From positions 372,001-436,000 of the forward strand of contig SNVD02010155.1 of the NCBI GenBank assembly GCA_013180625.2: a stretch of DNA of 64,000 bases, read 5' to 3'. Shown here piece by piece: positions 51,101-63,000 of this stretch. Made by a program: the position numbers and the translations under genes. Within the stretch, counting starts at the first letter, position 1. Every line of letters starts with the position of its first letter. The notes below the pieces were generated by a model. It saw nothing but the letters and a program-made list of their open reading frames with translations, had not been told where the DNA came from and made no database searches. The stretch is from Boswellia sacra. Its lineage: Eukaryota > Streptophyta > Magnoliopsida > Sapindales > Burseraceae.

Positions 51101-51295
51101 TTCTAATTTGCAAATCTGTACTAGATTTCATGTATAATAGTTTCAAAATTTTGTTAAATAAGGTACCTATAAGTCTATACCTCATCCCACTACAAAAATG
51201 TCCAAAAAAACAACGTTAGGTAGGCCTCAGCTGCCTACAAAGTTGGAGTTTTCTTCTTTAAGCTGACCTTTGGGAGCATCCTTTAACTTGGCTTT
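48157..51295. other. spacer upstream of BAHD gene 2
   Basis: No gene. Colinear with 28770-34670 minus the insertions there. Contains the empty sites for the composite element (about 49250-49305) and the 139-bp MITE (49616-49623), and a short (TG)n at 48615-48628. Confidence 0.6.
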
Positions 51296-51309
51296 CGAGT
51301 TATATAAAT
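51215..51309 (+). promoter_or_regulatory. proximal promoter of BAHD gene 2 (AC-II element and TATA box)
   Basis: GTTAGGT at 51215-51221 is the exact complement of ACCTAAC, the AC-II element bound by R2R3-MYB factors in phenylpropanoid genes; gene 1 has one mismatch. The TATA box TATATAAAT is at 51301-51309, 99 bases before the ATG. Motif match is seen; function is inferred. Confidence 0.5.
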
Positions 51310-51407
51310 ATAGGGTTTCCCTCACAATTTTTTTCACTGAGAGTTAAGACAGCTTTCACAAGTTCTTGAGTATTCACATAGATTCTTAATCACAGATATT
51401 GTAAGTC

Positions 51408-54400
51408 ATGGATCTACAGATAACCTTGAAGGAGAATATAATTGTGAGACCATGTGAACGGCCCAATAGACAAACTGTTGAACTCTCTGGTCTTGACAGG
51501 ATGTCTCCTGCGATTCTCTACACAGTCTTCTTTTATAAGTCTCAGGTGAAAAATGAATCATCATCTGAAGCAGCTGATGAAAATCCTGTTGAGAGAGCCA
51601 AAAGTGCTCTTCAAAAGGTGCTGGTGTCTTGGCATCCAGCTGCGGGGAGATTCAAATTCAATGAGACAACAGGGAACCTAGAGATTGATTGCAATAATGA
51701 AGGAGTCACCATGATTATTGCCGAGACCAATTCCAATCTTGAAGAGCTTGGTTTCTTGCATGATTACAAAACTTGCTACGAGAAGCTGGTTCCTAAACTT
51801 CCCGAAGCTAATGATGTTTCAGAAAATCCTCTTGTTGTTGTGCAGGTTTGGTATATTTCACGGAATAACCTAATTAATATATTCGAGAATTCTTAATTTT
51901 CTTATTAGTTTGGTTCCAAAATCGATTACCCACTCTCTTCACAGGTTTAAGCCCTGTCATTTCCCTGTTGTATCTCATGAATAGTGAAACCCTAACCCTA
52001 GACCTAGACCCTTACGTATTAGTTTGGTTCGCCTAAACTGATTACCTACAAATCTTGATAAAATTACAAGTTTTTACTCTCTCTTCTTGAGTTTAAGCTC
52101 TGTCGTATTTCTGTTTTAAACCAATTAGCTTAACTCATGAATGATAAAACCCTAACCCTAGACCTAGACCCCTACATATTTTCTTATTGTCTTCTTTAAT
52201 TGTTAAATACGTTTGAGGATCCCTTTTCACTTAATCACCAGCTAACTGTAAAAATAAAATAAAAATAAAAATCTATACAATATTTGGTTAATCTTCGTTT
52301 CATTTCACCGTTATGTTAATCTAGTTCAAAATACTGATCTTTTGCTTTGCAGGGTTGCACACTTGCACTGCTCAGCTTTCAACGAATTAAATTTTAAAGC
52401 CGATCAATTGGTTAACAATTGCAGACATCATCATTACCTTGATTAGGTTTAGATTTTATTTGCTTTGATGAAAAGAGGCTATATAGCTTCATCTTTTTCT
52501 TTTAACACTAATTTCATTTGGATGGTAAATCACAGATAGGTAGTGCAGGTGCTCAAAAGAACTATCTATCTTTCCAGTCTCTCCCTTCTCTCTATCTTTT
52601 TGCTTTTACTTCTTTTAATTTTCCCTCTGTCTCTAATTTCTGTGCAATATAATTAATTTTTTCCTCTTCTATCATTTGGCTCTAACATTATTTTAATTCC
52701 AATTGCTATGCAAAAGATTGAACAATCCACATCATATTATTTTAAATTGTTAAATACTTTCCAGGATATCCCTTTTCATTAAATCACCGGGTAACTGTAA
52801 AAAAATCGATAGAAAATTTGGTTAATATTCTTCGTTTGATTTCACCTTCAGCTAATCTAGTTTAAAATACCCTTTTGTGCCATCAGGGTTGCACACTTGC
52901 ACTACTCGGCTTTCAAGGAATTAAATTTAAAGCTGATCGATTGGTTAACAATTGCAGACACCATTATTACCTTGATTAGGTTTAGATTATTATCTGCTTT
53001 GATGAAAAGAGGCTATAGTTTCATCCTTTTCTTTTAAAAGCTGAATATATAAATGTAAATCATAGAACGGTGGTGCAGTTGCTCACAGGAGCCCTGTATC
53101 TTTCCATCTCTCCCTTCTTTCTATCTTTTTGCTTTTACTTCCTTTAGATTTCCCTCTAACCCTAATTTCTGTACAATAACTAAGTTTCTACTACTCTATC
53201 GTCATATTTATTTTAATTCTAATTGCTAAACAAAAGGTTAAACAATTTTCCAGATCGCATTAACCTTCCAAATCCTTTATAGTTGAAAGCAACATTCAAT
53301 CATATTCTCTAGTAGGAAGCTACGAGGCGTAACCTGTGCATGTTGACACATTCAACCATTTGTGCAGATTACAAGGTTTGCTTGTGGGGGAATTTCAATC
53401 GGTTTTGGGGTGAGCCATGCTTTGTTTGATGGTGCGGGTACGTTCAACTTTCTGGCAGCTTGGGCTTATTTATCAAATGGGAGCAATGACTCTGACCTCA
53501 TTGTGCCTAACCATTCAAGAGATGTCCTTTTACAAGCCATCTGCTCTCCTGATTCAAGCCCTGCAACACCTTCAATCTATGAACAAGACCATGTCGCAGC
53601 TATTCAAGATCTCTATGGCATACCGATGCAAGCCATGGCCTCTAATGACAGATGCTGGCAAACTGCGCTGTCACAATTTGGGCAGATTGCCCCTCAAGGT
53701 GAGCTTCTACTTGTTACACTTAGTATGAAGAAGGAAGTTGTAGAGACATGGAAAGGAGTAGCAATGGAAAGAGGCAAACTCTCAAAGTGCTCCGCATTTG
53801 ATGTTTTATGCGCCCATGTATGGAAGGTAAGCTATTGGCTATAGCATATTTAATTCTATTGTTGTATGGTTGTATTTTGCTTGCAACAAACTTACTTTTG
53901 ACTATTAATTAATTAATTGATAATCAATCACTTGGAAACTGAACTCCCTGGACCACCATAAGCCTTTGATTTCACTATAATCCAAGTTTCACGAAGTTTA
54001 ATTTGGCCTGGAGCAAGATTAGTGCTTTATATATTGATACTGAATTCAGTTTACAATTGCAAAACATATAAATAATATACATACTTGGTTGTTTCACTTT
54101 GATGAAAAGAATATATTTAATATATTTAATTATTTCAACGGAGAAATTTGCTGGCTTGTTTAGGCTTCACTCATAATTAAGTCTACAATATAAGATTTAG
54201 TGCAAGGAAATATGATTTCTAAGAGCTACAATTTTTTTTTTGTATATATATTTAATTTCTCTGATTTTTCACAGTCAATAGTAATACTCATCCCAAATGC
54301 TATAAAGACATATTTAATATTTTGGCATATCTTTTCAAATTACATATTCACTAGACTATCATGAGCTTAAGAACTATGAAATCGATAGAAATTTAACACA

Positions 54401-55408
54401 TATGCCATATATATTTTATTAATTTTGGAAGTAATTAAAATATACTCCATCATTAGGATATCCTCCCCCGTTTAATATTAATCATTATTTTTTATATGGC
54501 TTTACAGTTCATTGTATCTAAAGTTTTCGTTTTAATCAAAACTGAAAAAATACTATAAAATTAATTATCATTTTTATTATGATAACAAAAATAATATCTT
54601 AGCAATTTCCTTTATCTGAACCAGTAACTTTATATATATGCATATCCTTCAGGATATGAATAAAAAGATTGTCAGATTAATTTCAGAAATTCAAGAATAT
54701 ATCTGCGTATATAAAGTTCCTTGCCTTCACTGAGTAATAGACCTGTTAGCTCTCATAGTCACATGCACATGCATGCATGCTTGATGAGCGGAGAGAAGAA
54801 CGAGGTTTTATTACTTGATGAATCTCTTGGGTACAAATCGACTGTTTTTCTATATATGCTGACATCCTGGCATTATGCAGGCAAGAGTAATGGCTATTGA
54901 GCTAAATCCAAACACTCAAATATGTTTGCAATTCCCAGTGGATTCCCGAAGCCGGTTCCGACCCCCACTTGGTAAAAACTTCACTGGCAATGCTTTTGTT
55001 CTCGCTTCAGTGCCATGTTCGGTGAGAGATCTATTAGAAGAACCACTTCATTGCACCATTCAAAAAATTCAAGCTGCAAAAGATGTGATTACCAATGAAT
55101 ATATCAAATTATATGCAAAGGCTCTTGAGTCCTCAGATAAGTTTTTTCCCTCTATGCGAGAATTGACAATAGTAACTGATTGGACGAGATTTCCCTTCCA
55201 TGCCCTTGATTTTGGATGGGGAAGAGTTTCAAGTGCAGCTCTCTTAGCAACTCCAGTCCCGGAAACTGCATTTCTAATGCCAAATCTTGAAGAATCAGGG
55301 GGATTCCTAGTTCGAATTGGTATTGGAAGAGAACATGTGAATCATCTTCTCAGCAACTTCAATAACTTCAACTATCCATCGAGCAGCAGCTCTTCCACCT
55401 ATAATTGA
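51408..55408 (+). CDS. BAHD acyltransferase, copy 2
   Basis: Tandem duplicate of the gene at 34781. Exons 51408-51845, 53368-53826 and 54881-55408 have lengths 438, 459 and 528 nt, identical to copy 1, giving 474 residues. Catalytic His163-Ala-Leu-Phe-Asp167-Gly and DFGWG 409-413 are intact. By eye, exon 1 differs at about 19 of 146 residues and exon 2 at about 18 of 153 (near 87-88% identity). The reading frames are preserved throughout, so both copies appear functional. Substrate unknown. Intron 1 is 1522 nt against 875 in copy 1 because of internal duplications; intron 2 is 1054 nt and lacks the hAT-like insertion of copy 1. Confidence 0.93.
52200..53215 (+). repeat. tandem duplication inside BAHD gene 2 intron 1
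   Basis: Two copies of a roughly 510-bp segment (about 52200-52725 and 52730-53215). Shared text includes GGTTGCACACTTGCACT, GGTTAACAATTGCAGAC, CCTTGATTAGGTTTAGATT and GATGAAAAGAGGCTATA. BAHD gene 1 has a single copy at about 35455-35935. Just upstream (about 51945-52190) a shorter segment with AACCCTAACCCTAGACCTAGACC is also doubled. Confidence 0.85.
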
Positions 55409-55433
55409 TATATCATCTTCTAGTAAGTCTCTT

Positions 55434-55480
<47 letters not shown>

Positions 55481-56720
55481 CACACGCACAAGTCATTATG
55501 AGGTGTGTGGAGATGAATAAATTAAGATGGTAATTGGTGTAGGCGTTTGCCTTCCTATTTTTATCTTAAGTTGTGAAATATGTGTGAATTTCCTTGTAGA
55601 AAAAGTGGTATTATTTTATCATTTGGCCATGCTTCTTCGTGATAACTTTCATAAGTTCTAGGCCACGCCAACAATAGATGGTTAACGGGGATCTTGAAAC
55701 TTATAAGGAAGAGATATTATATTGCTTAATAAGTTAGCCTCTTGGAGTAGATCAAATTATTCTAAGATTTGAGAACAAAACCAAAGTTGATAGATCCCCC
55801 AAAACTTTCTAGGGATGTGTAACATACGTATGTATATTGGATTTCAAAAGTATTGTAAATATATGATGCACTATCGTGTATTATTGTTGAAAATTTTACT
55901 GTATTTTGTGAATTTTATAGCGGCAATTAATATACACATGCAGACACACACTATATTGTTGCAGTATTTATGTTATCGAAACATAATTATTTGTGATATT
56001 GATCAAATTAAGAAATGTATTATCTTTATAAGAAGGGTGGAGTTCAAAGCTGAATTCCCCCGAAAAAGCTCAATAGGATTTCAAAATACAGGGAAATGGA
56101 TTCAGAAACTTTCTTGAGAGGGGCGATAACTTTGTGCAAAAGAAGATAGTTAAAAAGAACTGACAATTATTAAAAGAAAAAAAATTAAAGATTGATCATA
56201 GTACTTTCTTTTTCATATACACTAAATTAATCTTAAACATGTGCGTACTTTTAGTATCTCATGATAATTAATTAACATTCATTTATTAATTTTTTATATG
56301 AATTCATAATAATAACAACTGTTGAAATCAATATAATAATATTTCTGTAAAATAATATGGGAAAAAATTATGTTAATTGTTTTATTTCTTAAGTCTTAAT
56401 TAATAAATATTTTAGTTTCTAAAAAAATGGGGGGAAAATCATCTAATGTATATATAAGCAAATCCTTTTAATTAGTAACATCCTGTAAATTTATTAAATC
56501 ATGCATATAATTTTTGTAAACCCAAATTTATCTGTGATAAATTATGCACCTACTAACTAGATGCAAGAGTAAATTATTATACACTGAGATATTACATGAT
56601 CCACTAGTCATTTTATTAACTTTTTTTTCACAAATTATAATTATCTTTAAAAACTTAGTATGCATATATAAACGGGTCATGCTAAAATCTTCGAGTACTT
56701 TTTTTTTGACATAAAATCAG
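55409..56720. other. spacer downstream of BAHD gene 2
   Basis: No gene. (TA)n at about 55439-55470 followed by a short CA run. The rest is colinear with 38880-39700 of unit 1. Confidence 0.6.
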
Positions 56721-56796
56721 AAAAGTTCACATAAAAGTGGGTATTGTAACTTTCCCAGATTTTTATGCTCATTTTCCCCACTTTTATGTAAACTTT
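56721..56796. repeat. inverted repeat (hairpin) beside the CA tract
   Basis: The arm AAAAGTTCACATAAAAGTGGG (56721-56741) pairs with CCCCACTTTTATGTAAACTTTT (56775-56796) with one mismatch, around a loop of about 33 bases. Absent from unit 1. Confidence 0.75.
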
Positions 56797-56811
56797 TCAA
56801 ACTTTGTGCAA

Positions 56812-57352
<541 letters not shown>

Positions 57353-57372
57353 ATATATATATATATATAATT

Positions 57373-58014
57373 GACATTGTCACCCCCGATATTTGGACGA
57401 AGTAACATTCTCCCCCTAACCTTCGACAAAGTAACATATGAGTCCTTAATTTCTAAATTTTGTTAATCCATCCGTTAAACATATTACAGGAAGACAATTT
57501 TGCTCTTATTTATATTATAAGATTTATTTATTTATTTCTCTTTATAATAGAAAAAAATTTTAAAACATTAATTTTTATTTACAAACTATTTTTTTAAATG
57601 GTCTATTTGCAAACCATTTTCTTTTTAATTTTAATTTTTAAAAATATAAATTTAAAAAAAATAAAAATTTGAAAGAAAACCAGTTAGACTACAATTTTTA
57701 TTTATCTACAAACCATTTTCTTTTTTATTTTTATTTTAAAAAAATCCCTTTTTTATCAACCATTTATACATACCATTTTCTATAAATTTTAAAAAATATA
57801 AATTTTTCGAGTCCTGTTGGTGTTTTAAAAATTTATCTCCTTTATAAAGAGAAATAAATAAATAATATTATAATATAAATAAGGTCAAAATTGTCTTCGC
57901 GCAATATGTTTAACGGATGGATTAACGGTATTTAGAAATTAGACACCTATATGTTACTTTGACGAAGGTTAGAAAGAGAGTGTTACTTTATCTAAACGTT
58001 CAGGGTGACAATGT
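57373..58014. mobile_element. foldback MITE with long terminal inverted repeats
   Basis: About 640 bp. The left arm (57373 to about 57535: GACATTGTCACC...GAAGTAACATTCT...TAATCCATCCGTTAAACATATT...TTATTTATTTCTC) is mirrored by the right arm (about 57850 to 58014), giving inverted repeats of about 170 bp around an AT-rich core. TAATT occurs at both flanks (57368-57372, 58015-58019), a possible 5-bp duplication. Unit 1 lacks it. No coding capacity. Superfamily not assigned. Confidence 0.8.
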
Positions 58015-58019
58015 TAATT

Positions 58020-59149
58020 ACTCATATATATATTAGGGCGGAGCTACACAGTAGTTTGGGAAGGCCCCGGCCTGCCAACCCCCAATAAAAAAAGTTTTAA
58101 ATTTTCATATAAAAAATATATTTACTTTAACCATTTATATTTGTATTTTATCACTTTGGCCCCCCTTAATTGTCGTTTTGATTGAACGTCGCTAATGAAT
58201 TCTTATTTCTTACCATTAGCCCCCAACTATTAAATCCTGACACCGCAGCTATAAAAATACAGACGTACGTGCAATCCATAAACCTGGAGTATTGTAGCTA
58301 AAGCATATATATACACTCAAATTGCCAAGAATGTCATAATTATAGTTGTTGTGAGAAGCTATATACACAGTAGCCAAGAATGGATTATATTTTTTATGAG
58401 AAGTCGGCTACAACCATATAGTTGGAAGTTGTAACGCCACTATCACAAATCAAGTTGCTAATATTTAGTCATTAGTTATCTTTTTATTATACTGTAATTA
58501 TTGTAATTGTTGCATTTTATAATCATTATCCTCGTTGTTGTTGCTGTTAATGTTAGTGCCAGTGTTAGTGTTATTATTGTTATCATTACCAGCAAATCTT
58601 GACAGGACAAAAGAAAATTGTATTGGAAGTAAGAAAGAGACAAGCATCCAATCAAAGGAGAATAAGGTTAATCTTTCATCTCAAGATGATCGTACAAGAA
58701 GGAGTATGTTGATGCAATATCAAAACAATTTACAAATGGAGAAATAATTAAAATCGAAACAAATGATTGTTGAACAAAAAGTAATATTTTGGCAAACCCT
58801 AAGCATCATAGAAAGGAAAGATAACAAATATTTTCGTTAATTTGCTTATAAATTGTTTGATAAAATCTGTTAACAAATATTTGGGATAACTTTTAAAAAG
58901 TCATGAAAAAGAATTGATAATCTTTTGAAATTAATCTTTTGTGATATGCTTTACATTTAAATTAAATTAAAACGCGAAGAAGAATATCCATAATACTTTC
59001 AGTATGTTGATTTGATAGCCATTAAAATTTAGTAATATTGTCGAGTTAGCATCAAACAAACAATAGGTAATTTATGTTAGAAGTCCTTGATCTGTGCACT
59101 ATGAATACTGTTCTCATTCATGCATTACAAATATATACACCAGCACCAT
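58020..59149. other. spacer between foldback element and unit 3
   Basis: About 58035-58250 begins GGGCGGAGCTAC and ends with GACACCGCAGC, weakly inverted, and is absent from unit 1; it may be a decayed hAT-type MITE. From about 58260 onward the sequence is colinear with 39760-40050 and 41690-42010 of unit 1. No gene. Confidence 0.5.
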
Positions 59150-59350
59150 TCTTGGCGATCTTTTCATGACTTATTTTAACTTCTTTTTGGTACAATGTTT
59201 GAAGAAGCGAATGGGCAGGGACTTATGTTCGCTAAATCATGAACCTTGAACTTTGTCGTTGCGATGAGCAAACTTTGTTTCAAATGAGTACAACAGTTAA
59301 AATTGTAATAAACAAAAAAAGTAATTGGACAATAGGATGTTTTATATGCC
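59150..59350 (+). pseudogene. relic of EG45-like gene 3' end (start of unit 3)
   Basis: Third copy of the EG45 terminal exon and 3' UTR text: CTTCTTTTTGGTACAATGTTTGAAGAAG, GGGACTTATG, AACTTTGTTTCAAATGAGTACAACAGTTAAAATTG. It sits after the same BAHD downstream spacer as the relic at 42010. The order of flanking sequence is the same, so both junctions come from the same duplication event or its amplification. Confidence 0.72.
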
Positions 59351-59682
59351 CCATCAGTATTAGAAATAATAAGAATAACTGATGGTTCTTGTATAAAATT
59401 TATGATAAATTTAATGGTTTTTTTTTCATTATATCAATATTATCTAACAATATATCACCTAATCGTCATAGTGAAGAAATGCATGAAGAGAAATCGTCAT
59501 AGTAAACAATATGCCTGTTATTGAGAATAACTGATTGTTCTTGTATAAAATCTATGATAAATTTATTGAAGTTTGGTTTTTAAGTTTAATATTTAAGCTT
59601 TTAAGACGTGCATCTTATTAACAATCCTAGCTCATCCAATTGTCCGAAAGAGCAGTCTGAGATTACTTTGGAGTGATAAGGT

Positions 59683-59990
59683 TGTTAGGAGTTATAAGGC
59701 TGACAGTAATCTCTCATCGTATCAAGGAAGAATATATTTGGGTGGTTAGATAAATTCAAGTTCAGCTCATTCATCGGTCAAAGTAGTTAATATAAGCTGA
59801 TCATTCGGTTACAACAGAAGTCTATTATTTTGCAACAGCCTGTAACAGAGCATCGTATCTTCTTTAAATAGATTTTTTCTTATCTTGTTAGTTAGATAAT
59901 AGACAATATATATAGCATGACTCAAACTTTCTGTAATCATTCAAGCTTGCTCACGTTAATAAAAAATCGTTCCAGTTATCAAACTTCTTC
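59683..59990 (+). repeat. 5' LTR of copia element 4 (boundary inferred)
   Basis: The end is fixed by the primer-binding site. The start is set at TGTTAGGAGTTATAAGG, a typical copia LTR opening, just before which homology to unit 2 has ended. It contains a TCTTTAAATAGA TATA-like site. Confidence 0.65.
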
Positions 59991-60038
59991 TTGGTATCAG
60001 AGCTTGAGTGAGCAGCGACGGAGAAAAAAAAAATCATA

Positions 60039-63000
60039 GTGAGTTCTCTTTCACACAATGTCAGCAACTTCATTACTCTAAAACTCAAACCAGACAACTA
60101 CCCGTTATGGAGAGAACAAGTCTTGGCACTTGTTGAAAGCCATGATCTGATCGACCATCTCGCTGAAGAAACAACTGACCAAGCCAAAGATTCAACAACA
60201 CCAAATGAGACTACACCAACAAACAACAAGACAGCTGAATGGAGAAAATCAGATCAGCTGCTTCGTGGATGGTTGATTGGAACACTTTCAAAAGAAGCAC
60301 TTGGTCTCGTCATAGGCCAAGATACATCAAAAGCGGTCTGGGATGCTCTAAAAGAGGCATATGCTCAAGATTCTCAAGAAAGGGAGTTCACTTTACGCCA
60401 ACAGCTCACATATCTCTGTAAAAATGACAGCAACACCATCGCTGAACACATTCAAAAGTTCAAAAGCATTTGTGACAGTCTTGTCGCAATAGGAAGTCCC
60501 GTGTCTGACAAAGAGAAGGTATTTTCCTTACTCACCAGCTTAGGGCCAAAATATGAATCCTTCACCACAACCATGTTGAAGCCACCTCGACCATCCTATA
60601 CCGAATTGGTCTCTCTGCTGCAAGGGTATGAGCAGAGACAAAATTGGTTCACCACTCAAACACCAGCTCCCCAATTGGCCTTCTATGGACAAAAACACAA
60701 CTCAGGCTTCACTAATCGTAAGAGTCAAAATAGCTTTAACTCAAATGGTTGAGGATTTCAAGCACACAATCAGGATTTCAGCAATCAAAGAATTCGGAAC
60801 CGTGGAAACACAAATCAAAACAACAATCGGCAAGATCTCAGAGCTCGCAAACCAGCTCCACCGGGACAACGAAGAATGACCCCAAAAGAAAGAGAGTTGT
60901 ATCGAAATGACACTTGCCAAATCTGTGGAGTCGTCGGACATATAGCCAAAATATGCTGGCATTTAGGTAAGTACACGCCAACAGCAGATGAAATTCCAAA
61001 AGCATTGGCTACACTCACTCTTGATAACACTGTGTATGATTCTGAATGGACTGCTGACACTGGAGCATCTCAGCACATGACAGGTAACTCTAATATGCTG
61101 AAAAATAAACGTCCTTATTTTGGAAATGATTCAGTACTGATAGGAAATGGCAATCTATTAGAAATTCAATCTATAGGTGATACTCGACTTATCAATGCTA
61201 CTGAAACCTTGTTATTAAATGATGTTTTACATGTGCCTAAGCTTAAAAGGAATTTGCTATCTGTTGGTCAACTTACAGATAATTATCCTATTAATTGTGA
61301 ATTTTCTAATGTGGGTTTCTGTGTTAAGGAAAGGGAGACAGGTCACAAAGTGATGACAGGACAACGCAAGGGTGATCTATATGTTATTTCCAGTCCACAC
61401 CAGTTATTTTTTTCTAGTAGATTCAAATCAGGCACTGCCGACCTATGGCATCAAGGACTAGGACATCCTCAAGTGTCCACTCTTCGGTTGTTACAACAAA
61501 AGGGTTTGATTGATGTTCAAGGATCAAATAAGACACAGTCACTTTGTAACAGTTGTCAATTAGCTAAACTTAGTAGATTACCTTTTTTCATCTTCTGACA
61601 ATATTAGTTCATCTATTTTCAATAAGATACATTGTGACTTATGGGCGCCATCACCTGTTTTATCACTTAGTAAATTTCGCTATTATGCTTGCATTGTTGA
61701 TGATTTCTCACGTTATACTTGGCTTATTCCTCTACGAGCGAAATCTGATTTTTTTTATGCTTACTTGGCTTTTGCAAAATATGTTGAAAGGCAATTTAAC
61801 AAAAAAATTCAAATATTTCACTCCGATGGAGGTGGTGAATTTATTAATTCTAAGCTCAGTTCCCATTTCCAAGCACAGGGCATTGTTCATCAAGTCTCTT
61901 GCCCATACACTCCAGAACAAACAGGTATGGTTGAGCGTCGTCATCGTATCATTCGAGAGTTAGGTATGGCTATGTTATTTCATTGTCACGGTCCTTTATA
62001 CTTGTGGGTTGAAGCATTTGCAACTGCTTTTTTTTTAATTAATCGCTTACCATCCACTGCACTTGATTCTGAAACACCTTACTTCAAGTTGCATGGAGCT
62101 CAACCCAAATATTCTTTCCTTCGAGTCTTTGGCTCAAAATGTTTTCCATACACATGGGACACTCGCAGCAATAAATTTGACTCCAAAACTATTCCATGTG
62201 TTTTTATTGGCTACAGTGATCAACATAAAGGTTATAAATGCTTTCACCCATCTACACAAAAAATCATTGTCTCTAGGCATGTAGTATTTGATGAACGAGA
62301 ATTTCCATTCAAGAAATGTGCCACTGATACGATCCCTTCCTCAAATACGAATTGGGTAAGTATTTTTGACTCCTGGACTGTTCTTCCTTTTGCTAATACT
62401 AACTCACCCTTGCAGGAGTCCATGACCGCCGATCCTCCTCTTCCACTATCTCCATTGCAGCAATCTACAATGTCAGCAGCTGCCCCAAATGCAACACCTT
62501 CCTTCGCAACGTCCACTTCTGACTCCACATATGAGCAACTCGAACCAGTACAAGATCCAGTTCTCATCAGTAGTGATACAGCTGATACATCATCTTCTCA
62601 TCCAACAACCACTATTGACTCTCAAATTCTAGCTCGACCTGATCCACCTGTCTTATCTTCTACTGAACCTGATAATTGCGTCGAAGAACCCTTGTCAGCA
62701 TCCTCCATTGATGCGTCTGACTTATCTGCTTCTGTCCCAGCTCATCCTCATTCTATGGTTACTCGCTCACAAGATGGCATCTACAAACCCAATCCTAAAT
62801 ATGCACTCTTGGCCACTGGTTCAGACATTCCTCACATTCCCAAATCCATCAAATCAGCCCTTAGGCATGATGGTTGGAAATGTGCCATGGACGAAGAAAT
62901 GCAAGCTCTTCATCAAAATCAGACCTGGCGATTAGTGCCACGTGACTCCTCCATGCATGTAATAGGATGTAAATGGGTTTTCAAACCAAAATTGAAGCCA

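Noticed and set aside
51985..52190. Repeated AAACCCTAACCCTAG text resembling telomere repeat or telo-box
   Set aside because: Only one or two units each, doubled by a local intron duplication; no telomeric array. Also seen once at 35408 in the paralogue.
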